DNA of 64,000 nucleotides from Marinobacterium lutimaris (GTDB lineage: Bacteria > Pseudomonadota > Gammaproteobacteria > Pseudomonadales > Balneatricaceae), in contig NZ_FNVQ01000001.1 in assembly GCF_900108065.1 (NCBI RefSeq), positions 1,116,001-1,180,000 on the forward strand, written 5' to 3'. Below, one piece after another: positions 60,665 to 64,000 of the stretch. The notes beneath the pieces are model-generated. The model did no database searches. It worked only from the letters and a program-made list of their open reading frames with translations, and was not told where the DNA came from. Made by a program: the position numbers and the translations under genes. How positions within the stretch are numbered: position 1 is the first letter of the stretch; every line of letters begins with the position of its first letter.

Positions 60665-61948
60665 TCAGCTGTCTTCCAGGCAACCCAGCAGCACCTCGTA
60701 ATCCCTGTGAGCGCAACGCGCATACCCCAGACAGGTTTCAACGAACAGACCCGTAAAACCGGCCAGATCTTCCGCCTTATCAAGCACAGCTGTTGCGAAA
60801 GATGCGCAGCCCAACGCCATGGCTCCACGCAGATGCGAGGCCGCGAGAATCGACGCCCAGTTAGCTGCCATCTCACGCCATTCTTTACCCTTGCTCAGGG
60901 TATCGAGCGGAAAATCCGCCTTGAAAGGTGAGCGTTCCCGCACCGAAAACACCTGACCATCGAAGCTGAGCCAACCCACGTAGGGGTCGGGATTATGCGC
61001 CAGCGCCTTAAATGCAAGACCGTGACGCTCGGCTTCATGACGATATAGACTGGCGTAACCAGCCTGCTCTCTATCACTCAGTACAGCGATGACTGCCGGT
61101 GCCTGCTGAACCTTGATATCGAGGATCACATCTTCACCATCTTCGCCGCTATCGATGAGTGCGTAATAGCGGTCATTGCCCAGCGACCCTATGCCTGCGC
61201 CGGTTCTGCGTGCAACATCTTTAACCTTGAAATGCTGATGACTATGACCAGGTACTTCGTCATCGAGGCTTTCCTGATACGCCACCAAAGCCTCGACCAA
61301 GCGCGACTTGACCTCTGCCGGTAACAGCTCGAGTTTTGGATGATCAGCACTAAAGTAACGACGTCCCTCATCATCAACGGAGGTCCACTTATCAAGCATT
61401 CTGGCGCGGCTTTTTTTATCGACCAGTTTGTGCAGAAAATCACCCAGCAAACCTTCGGCACTGTCCGGCGTCGCCACCCACCCACGCAACTCGTCATCAC
61501 GACTCAGGGCATCCAGATAGCTTTTAGCCAGAGCCTCAAGCGCCTTCACGATGGAGTCACGGCTTTTACCCTCTTCCTCCATCGCCAGCACCAGGCTGAT
61601 GCCCAGGCGCCAGAGGTCGTACTGATAGTCGCCTACGAAGGCGTCATCGAAATCATCCAGTCCGTAGCGCACCACTTCATCATGACTGCCGTAGGCGCCA
61701 AAGTTGAGCAGATGCGCATCACCCAGCAGCCAGGTTTGCGTCTGACAGCTGCCACCGTAAAGTGAAAAGTGCCAGTCACGATAAACGTCTCGCCAGTAAA
61801 GATGGTTGCTGCCGCGAAAAAAGCTGAAAGCCGAGTCGGCCATCTTGGCGTATTTTTCCTGCCGCAATGAGGGCTCCAGACCAGCATTAAACTTCTCCAG
61901 TGCTGTTATCACCTGGCTGGCGCGATCATGGGCAAATGCTGAACTCAT
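60665..61948 (-). CDS. DUF2252 family protein
   Basis: A 427-residue protein of DUF2252, a large uncharacterised bacterial family with a kinase-like flavour (aminoglycoside phosphotransferase/protein-kinase-related fold). The family motifs are 'AFSFFRGSNHLYWRDVYRDW', 'WLLGDAHLLNFGAYGSHDEVVRYGLDDFDDAFVGDYQYDLWRLGISL', and 'QQAPAVIAVLSDREQAGYASLYRHEAERHG'. The acidic 'LDDFDDA' and 'GDAHLLNFG' blocks resemble metal/nucleotide sites, but activity is unknown. No operon partner. Confidence 0.88.
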   Translation of the reverse strand: MSSAFAHDRASQVITALEKFNAGLEPSLRQEKYAKMADSAFSFFRGSNHLYWRDVYRDWHFSLYGGSCQTQTWLLGDAHLLNFGAYGSHDEVVRYGLDDFDDAFVGDYQYDLWRLGISLVLAMEEEGKSRDSIVKALEALAKSYLDALSRDDELRGWVATPDSAEGLLGDFLHKLVDKKSRARMLDKWTSVDDEGRRYFSADHPKLELLPAEVKSRLVEALVAYQESLDDEVPGHSHQHFKVKDVARRTGAGIGSLGNDRYYALIDSGEDGEDVILDIKVQQAPAVIAVLSDREQAGYASLYRHEAERHGLAFKALAHNPDPYVGWLSFDGQVFSVRERSPFKADFPLDTLSKGKEWREMAANWASILAASHLRGAMALGCASFATAVLDKAEDLAGFTGLFVETCLGYARCAHRDYEVLLGCLEDS

Positions 61949-62120
61949 CCCTTCCTCCTCGAATAACGTTCAGATCCTGTTGAAAGGGAGAGTAGGCATC
62001 CTTGGCGAAGAAGTCGATCAGATGGCGGCAACACTAAATCGCCAGGCGAGAACAAGGCAACGAAGAATCGCGAGAGGCATAAAAACGAAACGAAGAACAG
62101 GAAAGCTGAGCAGCCCGAGC

Positions 62121-63122
<1,002 letters not shown>

Positions 63123-63188
63123 TCAAAAGTTAGCGTCATTATAACGCGCAAGCATAACTTTAGCAGTCCCTGGAGTTACCCCTAAACG

Positions 63189-63215
63189 ACACCGGGGCTC
63201 AGCGAGCCCCGGTGT
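63189..63215 (-). terminator. Hairpin after the coiled-coil gene
   Basis: A perfect 12-bp stem ACACCGGGGCTC/GAGCCCCGGTGT with a 3-nt loop, 58 bp past the minus-strand coiled-coil gene and ahead of cysB. The T content downstream is low on both strands, so it may be a weak terminator. Confidence 0.6.
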
Positions 63216-63272
63216 ATGCGTCTAACTTTACGTCCACTGCTTAGTTTCAAAGCTGCTTAGCTCAAAGCTGGA

Positions 63273-64000
63273 TCAGAGCTTAGCACTGAGCCTGCGGACC
63301 TCATCGTCGCGGGTGACCAGACGTTTCTCAAGCGCGGTGACACGAGTCTGGGTCTGAGTCAGCTCGTCGTCTTTCTCTTTAAGCTGAGTCCGCATGGTCG
63401 CTTCGCGCCGAGATGCCTCGGCAGCGTTACTCGACACACGCTGATTTAGCCGTTCGATCTCCTCGCCAAGCTCCTTAACTTTTGCTTCTAAACGCTTAGT
63501 TTTATTAGTTTCTGCAAGAAGATCAGAGTTCGCTTTCGCCAGGCTGCGATTATTACCGCCCAGCTCCTGCTTGGTATTAGCCAGCTCCTGCTCAAGCGCC
63601 GCAATCTGGCTTTTCTGGGTGTCGAGTTTCGCATCCTTACGCGCAACCTGAGTGTGCAGATCGTTATTCTCGCGACTCAGCGCCGACTCTTTGCGACCGG
63701 TTTCGTCACGCAGCTTATCCAGCTGACCGCGATAGTGGCGCACCTCAACATCCATCTTCGCCTGGATCTCAACGCTCTTGTGCTGTTCTTCACTCAAACG
63801 CTGCTCAGTACTGCGACGGTGATCGTCATACTGCTTACGTAACTGAGTCAGCTCATGCTCGAGATTAACGTTGGCCTGCTCCGCTCTTTTACGTTCGTTA
63901 GCCTCATTTTCAAGGCTGTTACGCAGGATATTGATCTCAGCTTCCAGCGATTTCGCTATCTGACGCTGCTCCTCAAGACGCACCGCCTGCTCGCGATGCC
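63273..64000 (-). CDS. Coiled-coil protein (partial, 5' end outside window)
   Basis: At least 242 residues of a reading frame that stays open to base 64000, so the N-terminus is missing. The visible part is almost entirely heptad-patterned coiled coil, rich in Glu, Lys, Arg, Gln and Ala ('EAEINILRNSLENEANERKRAEQANVNLEHELTQLRKQYD', 'AALEQELANTKQELGGNNRSLAKANSDL', 'LEAKVKELGEEIERLNQRV'), with no Cys or Trp runs. Function is not recognisable; such proteins may be structural or tethering. A GTG at 63981 could look like a start but is probably internal. Confidence 0.85.
   Translation of the reverse strand, partial: HREQAVRLEEQRQIAKSLEAEINILRNSLENEANERKRAEQANVNLEHELTQLRKQYDDHRRSTEQRLSEEQHKSVEIQAKMDVEVRHYRGQLDKLRDETGRKESALSRENNDLHTQVARKDAKLDTQKSQIAALEQELANTKQELGGNNRSLAKANSDLLAETNKTKRLEAKVKELGEEIERLNQRVSSNAAEASRREATMRTQLKEKDDELTQTQTRVTALEKRLVTRDDEVRRLSAKL

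Overview
The window looks like chromosomal DNA of a marine-type gammaproteobacterium, probably an Oceanospirillales or Pseudomonas relative. The support is the mix of a Pseudomonas-like PQQ-alcohol (ped/exa) gene set, an AcnD/PrpF methylcitrate pathway, two CysB-family regulators, ThrH, PSRP/PpsA and DsbD. The genus cannot be fixed by eye. I saw no rRNA, tRNA, CRISPR array, transposase or phage gene.

Region 1 (1-22,100) is a PQQ-dependent alcohol oxidation locus. It holds a 5'-truncated TonB-dependent receptor, a quinoprotein alcohol dehydrogenase, a secreted pentapeptide-repeat protein, and an operon for a cupredoxin-like protein, sensor kinase and LuxR-type regulator. Next comes a four-gene operon for a periplasmic binding protein, a YVTN propeller, an ABC ATPase and an ABC-2 permease. 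An MFS pump, an unusual GAF/PAS protein without an AAA+ or DNA-binding domain, DsbB, a YbaK-like deacylase, a PilZ protein, an AgmR-like regulator, ribB under an FMN riboswitch, and a FIST plus hybrid-kinase pair follow. A motif built on AGTACT recurs upstream of four transcription units here and may be the binding site of one of the regulators.

Region 2 (22,180-29,750) is sulfate uptake: a binding protein, a degenerate EAL protein, cysT-cysW-cysA and a CysB/Cbl regulator, all on the minus strand, followed by a porin.

Region 3 (30,120-50,300) is mostly housekeeping and carbon-flux genes: rraA, a YdiJ-like FAD/Fe-S dehydrogenase with a divergent LysR regulator, a serine hydrolase, cvfB, a ferredoxin with its reductase, divergent ppsA and its regulatory kinase/phosphatase with a HexR-like site between them, DUF2889, an isochorismatase, dsbD, DAHP synthase, an EamA exporter and a CHASE-GGDEF cyclase. 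A structured interval at about 48,740-48,830 with a promoter and a terminator looks like a small RNA gene.

Region 4 (50,450-57,300) is the 2-methylcitrate (propionate) operon gntR-prpB-prpC-acnD-prpF. It has TTGTCGACA operators at its promoter and a terminator-like hairpin between prpC and acnD. Region 5 (57,300-64,000) holds an alpha/beta hydrolase, pabB, a REP-like cluster, thrH, a DUF2252 protein, cysB and the end of a long coiled-coil gene that runs off the window.
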